A stretch of 64,000 nt of DNA, from assembly GCF_001613425.1 (NCBI RefSeq), contig NZ_BDCI01000001.1, forward strand, positions 434,001-498,000, read 5' to 3'. Below, in pieces: positions 34,202 through 46,157 of this stretch. The translations under genes and the position numbers were made by a program. The stretch is from Nocardia vulneris. GTDB taxonomy: Bacteria; Actinomycetota; Actinomycetes; Mycobacteriales; Mycobacteriaceae. Under the pieces are notes generated by a model, which was given only the letters and a program-made list of their open reading frames with translations, had not been told where the DNA came from and ran no database searches. Positions within the stretch are counted from its first letter, which is position 1; every line of letters begins with the position of its first letter.

Positions 34202-35833
34202 TCAGCGGGCGAAGGTGGCGGCGCGGTCGGCGAGGTCCAGGAGTACCTGGGGGAAGATGCCGAGGACGACGGTGGCGCCGGCGCCGAAGGAGACGACGGC
34301 GGTGGTGAGGAACGGCGTCACCACGAGGGGGGCGTCGGTGGGCGGGTCGGTGAAGAACATCAGGACGATCACGCGCACGTAGAAGAACGCGGCGATCGCA
34401 CTGCAGATGACGCCGACGATCACCAGCGGGGTCGAATCCCCGGCGGCCGCGGCTTCGAACACCGCGAACTTGCTGACGAATCCACTGGTGAGGGGCAGTC
34501 CCGCGAAGGAGAGCAGGAACAGTGCGAACACACTGGCCAGCCAGGGGGAGCGCCGCCCGAGCCCGGCCCACTGACTGAGTGCGGTCGCTTCCTCGCCCGA
34601 GGCATCGCGCACCAGACTGACGAGCGCGAACGCGCCGAGCGTGCCGAGACCGTAGGCCACCAGATAGAACAGCACGGCGGCGACGCCCTTGGTGTTGGCG
34701 GCGACCAACCCGGTGAGGATGAAACCGGCATGCGCGACAGCGGAATACGCGAGCATCCGTTTCACGTCGGTCTGGGTGATGGCCATGACCGCGCCGACCG
34801 CCATGGTGGCGATGGCGATGGCGCCGAGCACCGGCCGCCAATCGTCGCGCAGCCCGGGCACCGCGATATGCAGCACGCGCAACAACGCACCGACTGCGGC
34901 GATCTTGGTCGCGGCCGCCATGAACGCGGTCACCGGTGTCGGCGCGCCCTGGTACACGTCAGGCACCCAGGACTGGAACGGCACGGTGCCGATCTTGAAC
35001 AGCAGCCCGACCGCCAGCAGTGCGACGCCGAGCAGCGCGAGCAGCGCGTTGTCCGGGTGCGCCGCGATGGCATCGGCGATCCCGGCCAGTTTCACGGTCC
35101 CGGCCTGCCCGTACAGCAGCGCGACACCGTAGAGGAAGAACGCCGAGGAGAACGCGCCGAGCAGGAAGTACTTCAGCGCCGCTTCCTGGGAGAGCAACCG
35201 CTTGCGTCGCGCGAGCCCGCACAGCAGATACAGCGGCAGCGAGAGCACCTCGAGCGCGACGAACATGGTGAGCAGGTCGTTGGCGGCCGGGAACAACAGC
35301 AGGCCGCCGACCGCGAGCAGGGTCAGCGGGAACACCTCGGTGGTCGCGATACCCGCTCGCAGCGCGACCTTTTCGCTCGCGCTGCCCGGCACCGACGAAG
35401 CCTGCGGCGTGAACGCGTCCACGCCCCGCCCGAGGGTGGCCGCGGCCGCACTCCACGTGCCCGGCCCGCTGCGCACCGGGGCCGCCGGTCGGTCGGCACC
35501 GCGCTCGGCCATGAACAGCACACCGAGGATCGCGACCACGAGGATGGTGCCCTGCAGGAACAGGGTCACCCCGTCGACCGCGACGGCACCGCCGATGGCG
35601 GTGGCGTTCGTGCCGGCCAGCAGTATCACCGCGACCAACGCGACGATCAGCCCGGCCAGGCTCAGCAGCGCCTGTCCGCCGAACCGGAAGCGCCGCCCGG
35701 CGAACGCCTCGACCAGCACGCTGAGCACGGCGGCACCGAAGACGATCAGCATCGGTGACAGGTAGCCGTACTCGATGCTCGGCGCCGGTATGGCGGCGGC
35801 GAGCGAGGTTCCGTGGGAGGTCAGCTGACTCAT
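34202..35833 (-). CDS. nuoN: NADH-quinone oxidoreductase subunit N
   Basis: A 543-residue antiporter-like membrane subunit of complex I, one of the three proton-pumping modules. It has about fourteen helices. The conserved Proton_antipo_M core is seen in LSLPLYLLCGLARRKRLLSQ, EAALKYFLLGAFSSAFFLYG (key Lys in ALKYF) and FKIGTVPFQSWVPDVYQGAP. It is the last gene of the nuo operon and overlaps nuoM by ATGA. A 60-base gap separates it from the flavoenzyme, whose gene is convergent. Confidence 0.95.
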   Translation of the reverse strand: MSQLTSHGTSLAAAIPAPSIEYGYLSPMLIVFGAAVLSVLVEAFAGRRFRFGGQALLSLAGLIVALVAVILLAGTNATAIGGAVAVDGVTLFLQGTILVVAILGVLFMAERGADRPAAPVRSGPGTWSAAAATLGRGVDAFTPQASSVPGSASEKVALRAGIATTEVFPLTLLAVGGLLLFPAANDLLTMFVALEVLSLPLYLLCGLARRKRLLSQEAALKYFLLGAFSSAFFLYGVALLYGQAGTVKLAGIADAIAAHPDNALLALLGVALLAVGLLFKIGTVPFQSWVPDVYQGAPTPVTAFMAAATKIAAVGALLRVLHIAVPGLRDDWRPVLGAIAIATMAVGAVMAITQTDVKRMLAYSAVAHAGFILTGLVAANTKGVAAVLFYLVAYGLGTLGAFALVSLVRDASGEEATALSQWAGLGRRSPWLASVFALFLLSFAGLPLTSGFVSKFAVFEAAAAGDSTPLVIVGVICSAIAAFFYVRVIVLMFFTDPPTDAPLVVTPFLTTAVVSFGAGATVVLGIFPQVLLDLADRAATFAR

Positions 35834-37449
35834 TTGTGGGCACCTCCGGGCTGATCGGCTTTGCCCGCTTCGGGGATGGTCGGCGCGGGGTCGTGTTTGC
35901 CGATGGTCGTCAACGTCTGGCTCACCGCGGGATTGATGAAGTTCAGCACCGGTTTCGGATAGACGCCCAGGAACAGCAGCGCCGCGATGAGCGGCACCAC
36001 CACCGCGAGTTCGCGCGGCACCAGGTCGTAGAGGCGCTCGTTGCCCTCCTTGACCGGCCCGGTCATCATGCGCTGATAGAGCCAGAGCACATACACCGCG
36101 GCCAGCACCAGCGCACCGGTCGCGACGACGGCCGCGAACTGGTAGCGGCTGAAGGTGCCGACCAGCACCAGGAATTCACTGACGAACGGCGCCAGCCCGG
36201 GCAGCGAGAGGGTGGCCAGGCCCGCGATGAGGAACGTGCCCGCCAGCACCGGTGCCACCTTCTGCACGCCGCCGAAGTCGGCGATGAGCCGGGTGCCCTT
36301 GCGCGACACCAGGAATCCGGCGATCAGGAACAGCGCCGCGGTGGAGATGCCGTGGTTGACCATGTAGAGCGTCGCCCCGGTCTGGCCCTGGCTGGTCATC
36401 GCGAAGATGCCGAGGATGATGAAACCGAAGTGCGAGATCGAGGTGTAGGCGATCAACCGCATCACGTCGGTCTGGCCGATCGCGAGCAGCGCACCGTAGA
36501 TGATGCCGATCACCGCGAGCGTGATCACCAGTGGCGCATAGGTGTCCGAGGCGCCGGGGAACAGCATCAGGCAGTAGCGCAGCATGCCGAAGGTGCCGAC
36601 CTTGTCGACCACCGCCATCATCAGCACCGCGCTCGACGGTGTCGCGGCGACCGCGGCGTCGGGCAGCCAGGTGTGCAGCGGCCACAGCGGCGCCTTCACC
36701 GCGAACGCGAACATGAACCCGAGGAACAGCGCGTTGAGCACCGCCGGCGCCGCGCCGAGCTGGCCGGAGTTCGCGGCGGCCACCACGACGCGGAAGTCGA
36801 AGGTGCCCGAGCCGCCCTCGCCGAGCCCGTCCCGCGCGGTGACCACATACAACCCGATCACCGCGGCCAGCATGATCAGGCCGCCGAACAGGTTGTACAG
36901 CAGGAACTTCACCGCGGCGCGCGAGCGCTGCTGCCGCAGCTGCGCGTCCGCCGACCGGGGCCCGAAGCCGCCGATCAGGAAGTACATCGGGATGAGCATC
37001 GCCTCGAAGAACACGTAGAACAGCAGAATGTCCAGCGAGACAAAGGAAATCAGCACCATCGCCTCGACCAGCAGGGTGAGCGCGACGTAGGTGTGCGCGA
37101 CCCGGCGGCCGCTGCCGACCTCGCGGTCGTCGCGCCAGCCCGCCAGAATCAACAGCGGCACCAGGGCCGTGGTGAGCAGCACGAGCGCCAGGGCGATCCC
37201 GTCGAGCCCGACGGTGTAGCCCGCGCCGAACGCCGGGATCCACTCGTGGTCCTCGACGAACTGGTATTGCGCCCCACCGGGATCGAAGCGCACGGCGAGC
37301 ACCACCGCGAGGATCAGCACCGCCAGCGACACACTCAACGCGAGGATCCGCGCGAGCAGCCGCTGCCCGGCGGGCAGCACCAGCACCACCACCGCGCCGA
37401 GTACGGGCGCCAACCACAGGATGGTCAACCAGGGAAAGTCCGTCACCAC
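35830..37449 (-). CDS. nuoM: NADH-quinone oxidoreductase subunit M
   Basis: A 539-residue antiporter-like membrane subunit with about fourteen helices. Diagnostic parts are [20 protein letters not shown] (catalytic Glu in FFEAML), [20 protein letters not shown] (Lys), and [20 protein letters not shown]. It begins at GTG 37449 or 37446 and overlaps the nuoL stop. Its end overlaps nuoN. The role in proton translocation follows from the family. Confidence 0.95.
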   Translation of the reverse strand: MVTDFPWLTILWLAPVLGAVVVLVLPAGQRLLARILALSVSLAVLILAVVLAVRFDPGGAQYQFVEDHEWIPAFGAGYTVGLDGIALALVLLTTALVPLLILAGWRDDREVGSGRRVAHTYVALTLLVEAMVLISFVSLDILLFYVFFEAMLIPMYFLIGGFGPRSADAQLRQQRSRAAVKFLLYNLFGGLIMLAAVIGLYVVTARDGLGEGGSGTFDFRVVVAAANSGQLGAAPAVLNALFLGFMFAFAVKAPLWPLHTWLPDAAVAATPSSAVLMMAVVDKVGTFGMLRYCLMLFPGASDTYAPLVITLAVIGIIYGALLAIGQTDVMRLIAYTSISHFGFIILGIFAMTSQGQTGATLYMVNHGISTAALFLIAGFLVSRKGTRLIADFGGVQKVAPVLAGTFLIAGLATLSLPGLAPFVSEFLVLVGTFSRYQFAAVVATGALVLAAVYVLWLYQRMMTGPVKEGNERLYDLVPRELAVVVPLIAALLFLGVYPKPVLNFINPAVSQTLTTIGKHDPAPTIPEAGKADQPGGAHK

Positions 37450-39329
37450 AACCTCACCGCCAGCAGGGCGGCAGCCACCAGGGCCGCGCCGGTGAACATG
37501 GAAAGGGCATACGAGCGCACGAACCCGGACTGCACCCGGCGGATGCGGGCGGACAGTCCGCCGATCAAAGCCGCTGTGCCGTTGACGATTCCGTCGATGC
37601 CCCGGTTGTCGAGGAAGACCAGCGCACGGGTCAGGTAGCCGCCCGGCCGCATGAAGGCGGCCTCGTTGAGCGCGTCACCGTAGAGGTCTTTGCGCGCCGC
37701 GACGGTCAGCGCGGACACGGCCTGCGGCGCGGTCTCGGGGATCCTGCGCTGCGCGTACTGGTAGTAGGCGAAGCCCACGCCTGCCGCGACCACGACGAGC
37801 GCGAGTGCGGTGACGACGGCCGCCGGGACGGTCTCTTCGCCGTGATGGGCGCCCACCACCGGTTCGAGCCAGTTCTGCAGCGCGGAACCGAACACGAACA
37901 GCGCGCCGGCGGCGACCGAGCCGAAGGCCAGCAGCACCATCGGTCCCGTCATGACGGCGGGTGATTCGTGCGGATGGGTGTCGGGTTTCCAGCGCCGTTC
38001 GCCGAAGAACGTCATCAGCATCACCCGCGTCATGTAGAACGCGGTGAGGCCCGCACCGAGCAGCGTCACCGTGCCGAGCACGACACCGCTGGTGCCGCCC
38101 TGATTGAACGCCACCTCGATGATCTTGTCCTTGGAGAAGAATCCGGCGAACGGCGGCACTCCGATGATCGCCAGATAGCCGAGCCCGAAGGTGATGTAGG
38201 TGACCGGCAGCAGCGTGCGCAGCCCGCCGTAGCGGCGCATATCGGTTTCGTCGTCCATCGCGTGCATCACCGACCCGGCGCCGAGGAACAGCCCGGCCTT
38301 GAAGAAGCCGTGCGTGAGCAGGTGCATGATGGCGAACGCGTATCCGGCCGGCCCGAGTCCCGCGGCCAGCATCATGTAGCCGATCTGGCTCATGGTGGAC
38401 GCGGCGAGGGCCTTTTTGATGTCGTCCTTGGCGCAGCCGATGATCGCACCGAACAGCAGGGTCACCGCGCCGACGAGGACTACGCCGAGGCGCGCGTCCG
38501 GCGACAGGTCGAAGATCGGGCCGGAACGGGTGATCAGGTAGACACCGGCTGTCACCATGGTCGCCGCGTGGATGAGCGCCGACACCGGCGTCGGGCCCTC
38601 CATCGCGTCGCCGAGCCAGGACTGCAGCGGTACCTGCGCGGACTTACCGCACGCGGCGAGCAGCAGCAACAACCCGATCGCGGTGAGTGTGCCTTCTCCG
38701 GCCTGTGGCGCCCCGGCGAACACGGTGCCGAAGTCGATCGAGCCGAAGGTCGCGAACATGACGAACATGGCGATCGCCAACCCCATGTCGCCGACCCGGT
38801 TGACGACGAACGCCTTCTTGGCCGCCGTTGCCGCCGAAGGCTTTTCATACCAGAACCCGATCAGCAGGTAGGACGCCAGGCCGACGCCCTCCCAGCCGAG
38901 ATAGAGCACCAGGTAGTTGTTCGCGAGCACCAGCAGCAGCATGGCGGCGAGGAACAGGTTGAGGTAGGCGAAGAACCGGCGTCGCCCTGGATCGTCGGCC
39001 ATGTAGCCGATGGAGTAGATGTGGATCAGCGAGCCGACGCCGGTGATCAGCAACGCGAAACACATCGACAACTGATCGAGCTGCAAGCCGAAGTCGACCT
39101 GCAACCCCGCGACCGGCGCCCACTGGAACAGCTCGGTGTGCACCGCGCGCTGGTCGCCGTCGCGACCGAGCATGCCGAAGAACGCGATGCCCGCGACCAC
39201 GAACGACCCGAGCGCCATCACGGTGCCGAGCAGGTGACCCCATTTGTCGCTGAAACGTCCACTCAGCAGCAGGATTACGGCGCCGGTGAGCGGCAGTGCT
39301 GGCAGCAGCCAGAGTGCTGTCGTGTCCAT
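37443..39329 (-). CDS. nuoL: NADH-quinone oxidoreductase subunit L
   Basis: A 628-residue subunit, the distal pump module with a long lateral helix near the C-terminus. The core is clear: [20 protein letters not shown] (Glu in GWEGVG), [20 protein letters not shown] (Lys), and [20 protein letters not shown]. The start is ATG 39329, one base after the nuoK stop. Length is as expected for actinobacterial NuoL. Confidence 0.95.
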   Translation of the reverse strand: MDTTALWLLPALPLTGAVILLLSGRFSDKWGHLLGTVMALGSFVVAGIAFFGMLGRDGDQRAVHTELFQWAPVAGLQVDFGLQLDQLSMCFALLITGVGSLIHIYSIGYMADDPGRRRFFAYLNLFLAAMLLLVLANNYLVLYLGWEGVGLASYLLIGFWYEKPSAATAAKKAFVVNRVGDMGLAIAMFVMFATFGSIDFGTVFAGAPQAGEGTLTAIGLLLLLAACGKSAQVPLQSWLGDAMEGPTPVSALIHAATMVTAGVYLITRSGPIFDLSPDARLGVVLVGAVTLLFGAIIGCAKDDIKKALAASTMSQIGYMMLAAGLGPAGYAFAIMHLLTHGFFKAGLFLGAGSVMHAMDDETDMRRYGGLRTLLPVTYITFGLGYLAIIGVPPFAGFFSKDKIIEVAFNQGGTSGVVLGTVTLLGAGLTAFYMTRVMLMTFFGERRWKPDTHPHESPAVMTGPMVLLAFGSVAAGALFVFGSALQNWLEPVVGAHHGEETVPAAVVTALALVVVAAGVGFAYYQYAQRRIPETAPQAVSALTVAARKDLYGDALNEAAFMRPGGYLTRALVFLDNRGIDGIVNGTAALIGGLSARIRRVQSGFVRSYALSMFTGAALVAAALLAVRLW

Positions 39330-39330
39330 G

Positions 39331-39630
39331 TCAGAACTTCAGCAGGTTGGCGTCGTCGACCGAGGTCGAGCGGCGGGCACGGAAGATGGTCATGATGATG
39401 GCCAGGCCGACCACGACCTCGGCCGCCGCGACCACCATGGTGAAGAACGCGAACACCTGCCCGTCCAGGTTCGCGTGCAACCGGGCGAAGGTGACGAACG
39501 CGAGGTTCACCGCGTTGAGCATCAGCTCGATGCACATGAACACCACGATGGCGTTGCGCCGCAACAGCACTCCCGCCGCGCCGATGGTGAACAGCAGGGC
39601 CGACAGGAACAGATAGTTCTCCGGATTCAC
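39331..39630 (-). CDS. nuoK: NADH-quinone oxidoreductase subunit K
   Basis: A 99-residue protein with three membrane helices, too short to stand out among shadow frames. It reads [17 protein letters not shown], then [20 protein letters not shown] with the conserved membrane Glu in CIELMLN, and [15 protein letters not shown] with a second conserved Glu. These residues line the central proton axis. The start is GTG 39630, overlapping the nuoJ stop in the string GTGA. It ends one base before nuoL. Confidence 0.93.
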   Translation of the reverse strand: MNPENYLFLSALLFTIGAAGVLLRRNAIVVFMCIELMLNAVNLAFVTFARLHANLDGQVFAFFTMVVAAAEVVVGLAIIMTIFRARRSTSVDDANLLKF

Positions 39631-40436
39631 CGCTTGCCTTCCTCGTCGCTCGGGGTCTCGGTGCCGACCGAGATGACGGCCGCCTCGGTCAACGCCCGGG
39701 TGCGGCGATGCCGCAGGATGGTGCTGACCGAGAGTTCCTCGAAGGAGCCGTCGGGCAGCCGGGCCGGGATGTCGACCGCGTTGTGCCGGGCGTACACGCC
39801 GGGGGTGGGCAGCGGGGTGGCCCGGTGCCCGGCTTCGCGGAAGCGGCGGATCGACATCTCCCGCTGCCCGATCCGCGGCCCGAACTGTTCGCGGTGCGCC
39901 AGCACCATCGCGCCGATGGTGGCGGTGATGAGCAGCGCGCCGGTGAGCTCGAACGCCCACACGTACCGGACGAAGATCAGCTCGGCCAGCTCGCCGATCA
40001 CATCGCGCCCCGCGAAACCGGTGGCCGGGAAGGTGATTCCGGAATCGCGGATACCGCGGGCGATACCGCTGATCAACAGCAGCCCGAAGCCGAGCCCCAC
40101 CGCGGCCGCCGCGAGCTGCTGGCCGCGCAGGTTCTCCTTCAGCGATTCCGCGGAGTCGACGCCGACCAGCATGAGCACGAACAGGAACAGCATCATGACC
40201 GCGCCGGTGTACACCACGATCTGCACCACGCCGAGGAACAGCGCGTCCTGCGCCATGTAGAACACGGCCAGGATCACCATGGCCGCGGCGAGGCAGATCG
40301 CGGAGTGCACCGCCTTGCGGGCGAACACCATGCCCAGCGCGCCGACGGTGGCCAGCGGGGCGAGCACCCAGAAGTTCACCGCCTCGCCGGTGGAGGTGCG
40401 GGTGAGCGGCTCTGCGGCAAGGATGAATTCGTTCAC
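39627..40436 (-). CDS. nuoJ: NADH-quinone oxidoreductase subunit J
   Basis: A 269-residue subunit starting at GTG 40436 and overlapping the NuoHI stop. It has five helices. The conserved block is [20 protein letters not shown], the pi-bulge helix that couples quinone reduction to pumping. After the last helix there is a long soluble tail of about 80 residues ([15 protein letters not shown] to the end), as in mycobacterial NuoJ. Nothing abnormal is seen. Confidence 0.93.
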   Translation of the reverse strand: MNEFILAAEPLTRTSTGEAVNFWVLAPLATVGALGMVFARKAVHSAICLAAAMVILAVFYMAQDALFLGVVQIVVYTGAVMMLFLFVLMLVGVDSAESLKENLRGQQLAAAAVGLGFGLLLISGIARGIRDSGITFPATGFAGRDVIGELAELIFVRYVWAFELTGALLITATIGAMVLAHREQFGPRIGQREMSIRRFREAGHRATPLPTPGVYARHNAVDIPARLPDGSFEELSVSTILRHRRTRALTEAAVISVGTETPSDEEGKR

Positions 40437-42268
40437 CGCGCCCCTCCTTCCACGCCCGCGACGGCGGGCTGCTTCGGACTGTCGGAGCCGTTTACCGCGT
40501 GCGCCCCATTGGTTTCCGACGCGTTGCCCGGCACGTTGCCCCGGTAGTAGTCGCCCTCGTCGGTGCCCGGGTACATCGCGTGCGGCGGCGCGGTCATGCC
40601 GGGCTGCAGCGGCGCAAGCAGGCGGTCCTTCTCGTAGATGAGGTCGGCGCGGTTGTCGTCGGTCATCTCGTAGTCGTTGGTCATGGTCAACGCGCGGGTG
40701 GGGCACGCCTCGATGCACAGCCCGCAGCCGATGCAACGCAGGTAGTTGATCTGATAGACCTGCCCGTACCGTTCGCCGGGGGAGAAGCGGGCTGTCTCGG
40801 TGTTGTCCGCGCCCTCGACGAAGATCGCGTCGGCGGGACAGGCCCAGGCGCACAGCTCGCAGCCGATGCACTTCTCCAGCCCGTCCGGGTGCCGGTTGAG
40901 CTGGTGGCGCCCGTGATAGCGCGGCGCCGTCGGCACCTTCTGTTCCGGATAGAACTCGGTGTTGGGCTTTTTGAACATGGTCGCCGCGGTGACCGCGAAC
41001 CCGGCCAGCGGATCGAGCAGGCCCGCCTTGGCGGGTTCCCGTGGACGCTCGGGCAGCGGCGGTGTCGGGAAACCCAGGAACACTGCCGAATCCGGCGCGG
41101 GCACAGCGGGTTCCGGCTCGGCCGGGGGCGCCGCCCCGCCGCGGCGGCCGGCCCGCAGGAACAGGCCGATCATCAGCCCGGAGATCAGCAGACCGCCGAT
41201 CACCAGGAACGGCGTCTGCACCGCGTAGCCCTCGGCCTGCAGCACGCGGGCGGTGGCGACCAGCATCACCCACAGCAGCGAGGTCGGGATCAGCAGCTTC
41301 CAGCCCAGGTTCATGAACTGGTCGTAGCGCAGGCGGGGCAGGGTGCCGCGCAGCCAGATGAACACGAACAGGAACATCCACACCTTGGCGGTGAACCACA
41401 GCACCGGCCACCAGCCGCTGTTCGCGCCGTCCCACATGTTCAGCGGCCACGGCGCGTGCCAGCCACCCAGGAACAGGGTGGTGGCGAGCGCGGAAACCGT
41501 TGCCATGTTGATGTATTCGGCCATCATGAACATGGCGAACTTCAGCGAGGAGTACTCGGTGTGGAAGCCGCCGACGAGTTCGCCTTCGGCCTCGGGCAGG
41601 TCGAACGGCGCCCGGTTGGTCTCGCCGACCATGGAGACGCAGTAGATGAGGAACGAGGGCAGCAGCAGGAAGACATACCAGGTGCCCTCCTGCGCCTCCA
41701 CGATGCCGGAGGTCGCCATGGTGCCGCCGAGCAGGAACACGGTGGCGAAGCACAGCGCCATCGCGATCTCGTAGGAGATCACCTGCGCGGTCGAGCGCAG
41801 CCCGCCGAGCAGCGGATAGGTGGAGCCCGACGACCAGCCGGCGAGCACGATCCCGTACACCCCGATCGAGGTGATCGCCAGGATGTAGAGCACCGCCACC
41901 GGCAGGTCGGTCAGCTGCAGGGCGGTGCGATGCCCGAGCACCGACACCTCGGGCCCGAACGGGATCACCGCGAACGCCATCACCGACGGGATCAGCGAAA
42001 TGACCGGCGCCAGAATGTAGATCGGCTTGTCCACGATGGCAGGAATGATGTCTTCCTTGAGCGCCATCTTCACGCCGTCGGCGATGCTCTGCAACATCCC
42101 GTACGGGCCGATCCGGTTCGGGCCGATGCGCATCTGCATGCGCGCCACGATCTTTCGTTCCGCGACCACCGCGATCATCGGGGTGAGCAGCAGGAAGACG
42201 AAGATGGCGAGGGACTTCGCGATCACCAGCCACAGCGGATCGTGGCCGAAAAGACTCAGATCACTCAT
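40433..42268 (-). CDS. nuoHI: Fused NADH-quinone oxidoreductase subunits H and I
   Basis: One uninterrupted 611-residue frame. Residues 1-370 are NuoH, the membrane anchor of the quinone tunnel, e.g. [20 protein letters not shown] and [21 protein letters not shown] Pro/Ala linker follows at about 372-412 ([24 protein letters not shown]). From about 412 the NuoI part begins: [20 protein letters not shown], then two ferredoxin motifs [12 protein letters not shown] (467) and [12 protein letters not shown] (512) for clusters N6a and N6b. In relatives nuoH and nuoI are usually separate genes. No convincing start codon with a ribosome site precedes the NuoI part. If the sequence is right, H and I are translated as one polypeptide. 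Confidence 0.88.
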   Translation of the reverse strand: MSDLSLFGHDPLWLVIAKSLAIFVFLLLTPMIAVVAERKIVARMQMRIGPNRIGPYGMLQSIADGVKMALKEDIIPAIVDKPIYILAPVISLIPSVMAFAVIPFGPEVSVLGHRTALQLTDLPVAVLYILAITSIGVYGIVLAGWSSGSTYPLLGGLRSTAQVISYEIAMALCFATVFLLGGTMATSGIVEAQEGTWYVFLLLPSFLIYCVSMVGETNRAPFDLPEAEGELVGGFHTEYSSLKFAMFMMAEYINMATVSALATTLFLGGWHAPWPLNMWDGANSGWWPVLWFTAKVWMFLFVFIWLRGTLPRLRYDQFMNLGWKLLIPTSLLWVMLVATARVLQAEGYAVQTPFLVIGGLLISGLMIGLFLRAGRRGGAAPPAEPEPAVPAPDSAVFLGFPTPPLPERPREPAKAGLLDPLAGFAVTAATMFKKPNTEFYPEQKVPTAPRYHGRHQLNRHPDGLEKCIGCELCAWACPADAIFVEGADNTETARFSPGERYGQVYQINYLRCIGCGLCIEACPTRALTMTNDYEMTDDNRADLIYEKDRLLAPLQPGMTAPPHAMYPGTDEGDYYRGNVPGNASETNGAHAVNGSDSPKQPAVAGVEGGAR

Positions 42269-44846
42269 GCCTGTGCTCCTTCATCCGCTCGTCGGCGCGT
42301 CGCAGGGTGACGATGCCGCCGGGGTGGGTGGCCAACTGTTCGGCGATCGCGCTGCCGGGTGAGTGTTGCGGCACCCAGACCACCCGGTCGGGCAGGTCGC
42401 TGATCATCAGGGGCAGCGTGATGCTGCCGTGGGCGCTGGCGACGGTCACCAGATCGTCGGTGACCGCGCCGATTTCGGCCGCCGTGGTGGCGGAGAGCCG
42501 GGCCACCGCCGGGCGGGCGATGCCGGCGAGGTTGGGTTCGCCGTCCTGCATCCGGCCGTCGTCGAGCAGCATCCGCCAGCTGGCCAGTACCGCGGTGCCC
42601 GGCGCCGGCTGGGTGAGCGGGTGTGGCCGATGCGCGGGCGCGGCGACCGGTGCGCCGTCCCAGCCGCCGAGTTCGGCGAGTTCGGCACGCGCGGCGTCGG
42701 TGTCGGGCAGGTCGAGCCCGACCTTCATCTCCTCCGCGATGGCCTGCAGCACCCGCTGATCCGACAGCGGCGCGGACTGGCGGCGCACCATGTCGTCGCC
42801 GAGTGCCGCCGCGAACGGCCGCGCTCTGCCCTCCCAGGTGAGGAAGGTGCCGGCCTTCTCCATCGCGGTGGCCACCGGGAAGACCACGTCGGCGCGCTCG
42901 GTCACCGAGCTGTGCCGCTGTTCCAGGCTGACCACGAACCGGGCTGCGTCGATGGCGGCGAGGGCCCCGGCCGGGTCCGGCAGGTCGGTCACGTCGACGC
43001 CGCCGATCACCAGCGCGCCGAGACCGGGCGCGGCCTCCAGGATCGCCGCGGTGTCCCGGCCGGGCGTGGCCGGCAGGTCGGTGACGTTCCAGACGGTCCG
43101 AACCTGTTGCCGGGCAAGCGGATCGACAACGGGGCGGCCGCCGGGCAGCAGGCCGGGCAGCGCGCCCGCCGCCACCGCGCCGCGTTCACCGGCCCGCCGC
43201 GGCACCCAGGCCAGCGCGGCCCCGATCTCGTCGGCGAGCCGAACCGCGGCCGAGAGCGCCCCGGCGATGCCCGCCATCCGCTCGCCGACCATGATCACCG
43301 CGCCGGGTGCGCGCAGCAGCCGGGCGAGATCCGCGAGCTGGCCGGGATCGATTCCCGGCGTGCCGTTTTCGCCGCCGCGGATGGCGTCGAGCAGATGGGG
43401 TTCGGCGCCGGGCATGGCGCGCACCAGCTTGCCCGCCATCCGCTCCAGGCCGCGGGAGGCGAACGGGGCCAGCGAATAGATCGGCAGGCGGCGCCGCCGC
43501 GCGGCCTTGCGCAACCGCAGATAGACGATCGGCGACTCTTCCTCGGGCTCGAAGCCGACGAGCAGCACGACCGGCGCGGTCTCGAGGTCGTCGTAGGTGA
43601 CCGTCAGGCCCTGCCCGGCGACGCGGGCGGCGAGGAAGTCCGCCTCCTCCGCCGAGTGCGCCCGGGCCCGGAAGTCGATATCGTTGGTGCCCAGCGCGAT
43701 TCGGGCGAACTTGGCGTAGGCGTAGGCGTCCTCCTGGGTGACCCGGCCGCCGACCAGCACACCCGCGCTGCCGTGCGCCGCGGCCAAGCCTTCCGCGGCC
43801 GCGGCCAGCGCCTCGGACCATGAGGCGGGGGCCAGGTTGCCGTCCCAACCGCGGACCAGCGGGGTGGTGAGGCGGTCGCGTTCGGTGGCGTAGGCGAAGG
43901 CCCAGCGCCCCTTGTCGCAATTCCATTCCTCGTTGACCTGCGGGTCGTCCCCGGCCAGGCGGCGCAGCACCTTGCCGCGCCGGTGGTCGGTGCGCTGGGC
44001 GCAGCCGGAGGCGCAGTGCTCGCACACATTCGGACTCGACACCAGATCGAAGGGCCGGGCCCGGAACCGGTAGCTGGTACCGGTGAGCGCGCCGACCGGG
44101 CAGATCTGCACGGTGTTGCCGGAGAAGTAGGAGTCCAGCGGTTCGGCCTGCGCGGTGCCGACCTGTTGCAGCGCACCGCGTTCCAGCAGTTCGATGAACG
44201 GGTCGCCGGCCACCTGCTGGGAGAACCGGGTGCAGCGCGCGCACAGCACGCAGCGTTCCCGATCCAGCAGCACCGCGCTGGACAGCGGAATCGGCTTGGG
44301 ATACGTGCGCTTCTCGCCCTCGAACCGGCTCTCGGCGCGGCCGGTGGACATCGCCTGGTTCTGCAGCGGGCACTCACCGCCCTTGTCGCAGACGGGGCAA
44401 TCGAGCGGATGGTTGATGAGCAGCAGCTCCATCACGCCCTCCTGCGCCTTGTCCGCGACCGGCGAGGTGAGCTGGGTGCGCACCACCATGCCGTCGGTGA
44501 CGGTCATGGTGCAGGAGGCGACCGGTTTGCGCTGGCCCTCGACCTCGACGATGCATTGGCGGCAGGCGCCGACCGGATCGAGCAGCGGGTGATCGCAGAA
44601 GCGCGGGATCTGGATGCCGATCAGCTCGGCGGCCCGGATCACCAGGGTGCCCGCAGGCACGCTCACCGTTGTGTCATCGATGGTGACCGACACCAGGTCC
44701 GCGGGTACGGCTGCGGGTGCACTCTTGACCTCGGCTGCGGGCGCAGCCGTCGTCCGGCCGCCACCCCTCATCGAATCACTTTGTGATGCCGGCCCACCCG
44801 CCGCCCGGCCACCACCCCTCATCGAATCACTCTGTGATGCAGTCAT
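42261..44846 (-). CDS. nuoG: NADH-quinone oxidoreductase subunit G
   Basis: The large peripheral-arm subunit, 861 residues from ATG 44846, which overlaps the nuoF stop (ATGA). The N-terminal 2Fe-2S domain ([20 protein letters not shown]) is followed by the His-coordinated cluster region ([20 protein letters not shown]), the [13 protein letters not shown] 4Fe-4S site and an [12 protein letters not shown] cluster (N7-type). The remainder is a molybdopterin-oxidoreductase-like domain. The N-terminus carries a tandem repeat of [12 protein letters not shown] not expected in the family. Confidence 0.94.
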   Translation of the reverse strand: MTASQSDSMRGGGRAAGGPASQSDSMRGGGRTTAAPAAEVKSAPAAVPADLVSVTIDDTTVSVPAGTLVIRAAELIGIQIPRFCDHPLLDPVGACRQCIVEVEGQRKPVASCTMTVTDGMVVRTQLTSPVADKAQEGVMELLLINHPLDCPVCDKGGECPLQNQAMSTGRAESRFEGEKRTYPKPIPLSSAVLLDRERCVLCARCTRFSQQVAGDPFIELLERGALQQVGTAQAEPLDSYFSGNTVQICPVGALTGTSYRFRARPFDLVSSPNVCEHCASGCAQRTDHRRGKVLRRLAGDDPQVNEEWNCDKGRWAFAYATERDRLTTPLVRGWDGNLAPASWSEALAAAAEGLAAAHGSAGVLVGGRVTQEDAYAYAKFARIALGTNDIDFRARAHSAEEADFLAARVAGQGLTVTYDDLETAPVVLLVGFEPEEESPIVYLRLRKAARRRRLPIYSLAPFASRGLERMAGKLVRAMPGAEPHLLDAIRGGENGTPGIDPGQLADLARLLRAPGAVIMVGERMAGIAGALSAAVRLADEIGAALAWVPRRAGERGAVAAGALPGLLPGGRPVVDPLARQQVRTVWNVTDLPATPGRDTAAILEAAPGLGALVIGGVDVTDLPDPAGALAAIDAARFVVSLEQRHSSVTERADVVFPVATAMEKAGTFLTWEGRARPFAAALGDDMVRRQSAPLSDQRVLQAIAEEMKVGLDLPDTDAARAELAELGGWDGAPVAAPAHRPHPLTQPAPGTAVLASWRMLLDDGRMQDGEPNLAGIARPAVARLSATTAAEIGAVTDDLVTVASAHGSITLPLMISDLPDRVVWVPQHSPGSAIAEQLATHPGGIVTLRRADERMKEHRHE
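44761..44840 (-). repeat. Tandem repeat inside the 5' end of nuoG
   Basis: A 29-base unit starting CCACCCCTCATCGAATCACT on the plus strand occurs at 44761-44789 and 44812-44840 with one mismatch. The 51-base period adds 17 codons in frame, duplicating [12 protein letters not shown] in NuoG. Each unit holds the dyad ATCAC/GTGAT. The distal part (GATGCAGTCAT, 44836-44846 region) recurs over the nuoD start at 48252-48262. Confidence 0.7.
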
Positions 44847-46156
44847 TTTGCCTCCTTTGCCCACGCCGTGGACCGCGCCGGGTCGAACGGGCAACCGCCG
44901 AGCCGCAGATGGTCGACGTATTCGTCGCGGAAGTACTTCAGCGACGAGATGATCGGGCTGGCCGCGCCGTCACCGAGCGCACAGAACGACTTGCCGTTGA
45001 TGGTGTCGCTGATGTCGAGCAGCTTGTCCAGGTCGGCCTCGGTGCCGCGGCCCTGTTCGATGCGTTCGAGCAGTTGCACCAGCCAGTAGGTGCCCTCGCG
45101 GCAGGGGGTGCATTTGCCGCAGGACTCGTGCGCGTAGAACTCGGTCCAGCGCAGCACCGCGCGCACCACGCAGGTGGTTTCGTCGAAGATCTGTAAGGCC
45201 TTGGTGCCCAACATGGATCCGGCCGTGGCGACACCCTCGTAATCCAGTGGCACGTCGAGGTGCGCCGCGGTGAACAGCGGCGTGGACGACCCACCCGGCG
45301 TCCAGAACTTCACCTCGTGGCCGTGGCGCACACCACCGGCGTAGCCGAGCAGTTCACGCAGCGTGATGCCCAGCGGCGCTTCGTACTGCCCGGGCCGATG
45401 CACGTGACCCGACAGCGAGTAGAGCGTGAAGCCGGGCGACTTCTCGGTGCCCATCGCGCGGAACCATTCCGTGCCGTGCAGGATGATCGCGGGCACGCTG
45501 GCAATGGATTCGACGTTGTTCACCACGGTCGGGCAGGCGTACAGCCCGGCGACGGCGGGGAACGGCGGCCGCAATCGGGGCTGGCCGCGGCGGCCTTCGA
45601 GCGAATCGAGCAGTGCGGTTTCCTCACCGCAGATGTAGGCACCCGCGCCCGCGTGCACGATGAGTTCGAGGTCGTAGCCGGAGCCGAGGATGTCGTTGCC
45701 GAGAAAACCTGCCTCATAGGCCTGTGCGACGGCGGCCTGCAGGCGGCGCAGCACCGGCACCACTTCGCCGCGCACATAGATGAACGCGTGCGCGGCGCGG
45801 ATGGCGTAGGCGGCGATGACGACGCCCTCGATCAGCGCGTGCGGACTCGACAGCATCAGCGGAATGTCTTTGCACGTACCGGGTTCCGACTCGTCGGCGT
45901 TGACCACCAGGTAGTGCGGTTTGGTGACGCCGTCGGGGCCCGGGCCCTGCGGGATGAAGCTCCACTTCATGCCGGTGGGAAAGCCCGCGCCGCCGCGGCC
46001 GCGCAGCCCGGCGTCCTTGACGGTCTGGATGACGTTGTCCGGCTGCATCGCCAGCGCCTTGCGCAGCGCCTGGTAGCCGTCGTGGCGGCGATAGGTGTCC
46101 ATCGTCCAGGACTGCGGGTCGTCCCAGTACCGGGTGAGTACGGGGGTCAACGTCAT
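44843..46156 (-). CDS. nuoF: NADH-quinone oxidoreductase subunit F
   Basis: The NADH-binding flavoprotein, 437 residues. FMN/NADH site: [20 protein letters not shown] from residue 50, then [12 protein letters not shown] and [19 protein letters not shown]. The N3 4Fe-4S cluster motif is [13 protein letters not shown], near residue 345. All expected ligands are present. It follows nuoE by one base and overlaps nuoG. Confidence 0.96.
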   Translation of the reverse strand: MTLTPVLTRYWDDPQSWTMDTYRRHDGYQALRKALAMQPDNVIQTVKDAGLRGRGGAGFPTGMKWSFIPQGPGPDGVTKPHYLVVNADESEPGTCKDIPLMLSSPHALIEGVVIAAYAIRAAHAFIYVRGEVVPVLRRLQAAVAQAYEAGFLGNDILGSGYDLELIVHAGAGAYICGEETALLDSLEGRRGQPRLRPPFPAVAGLYACPTVVNNVESIASVPAIILHGTEWFRAMGTEKSPGFTLYSLSGHVHRPGQYEAPLGITLRELLGYAGGVRHGHEVKFWTPGGSSTPLFTAAHLDVPLDYEGVATAGSMLGTKALQIFDETTCVVRAVLRWTEFYAHESCGKCTPCREGTYWLVQLLERIEQGRGTEADLDKLLDISDTINGKSFCALGDGAASPIISSLKYFRDEYVDHLRLGGCPFDPARSTAWAKEAK

Positions 46157-46157
46157 G

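Noticed and set aside
39627..42233. 868-codon minus frame including NuoJ
   Set aside because: Only the last 269 codons from GTG 40436 are NuoJ; the rest is out-of-frame shadow of nuoHI.
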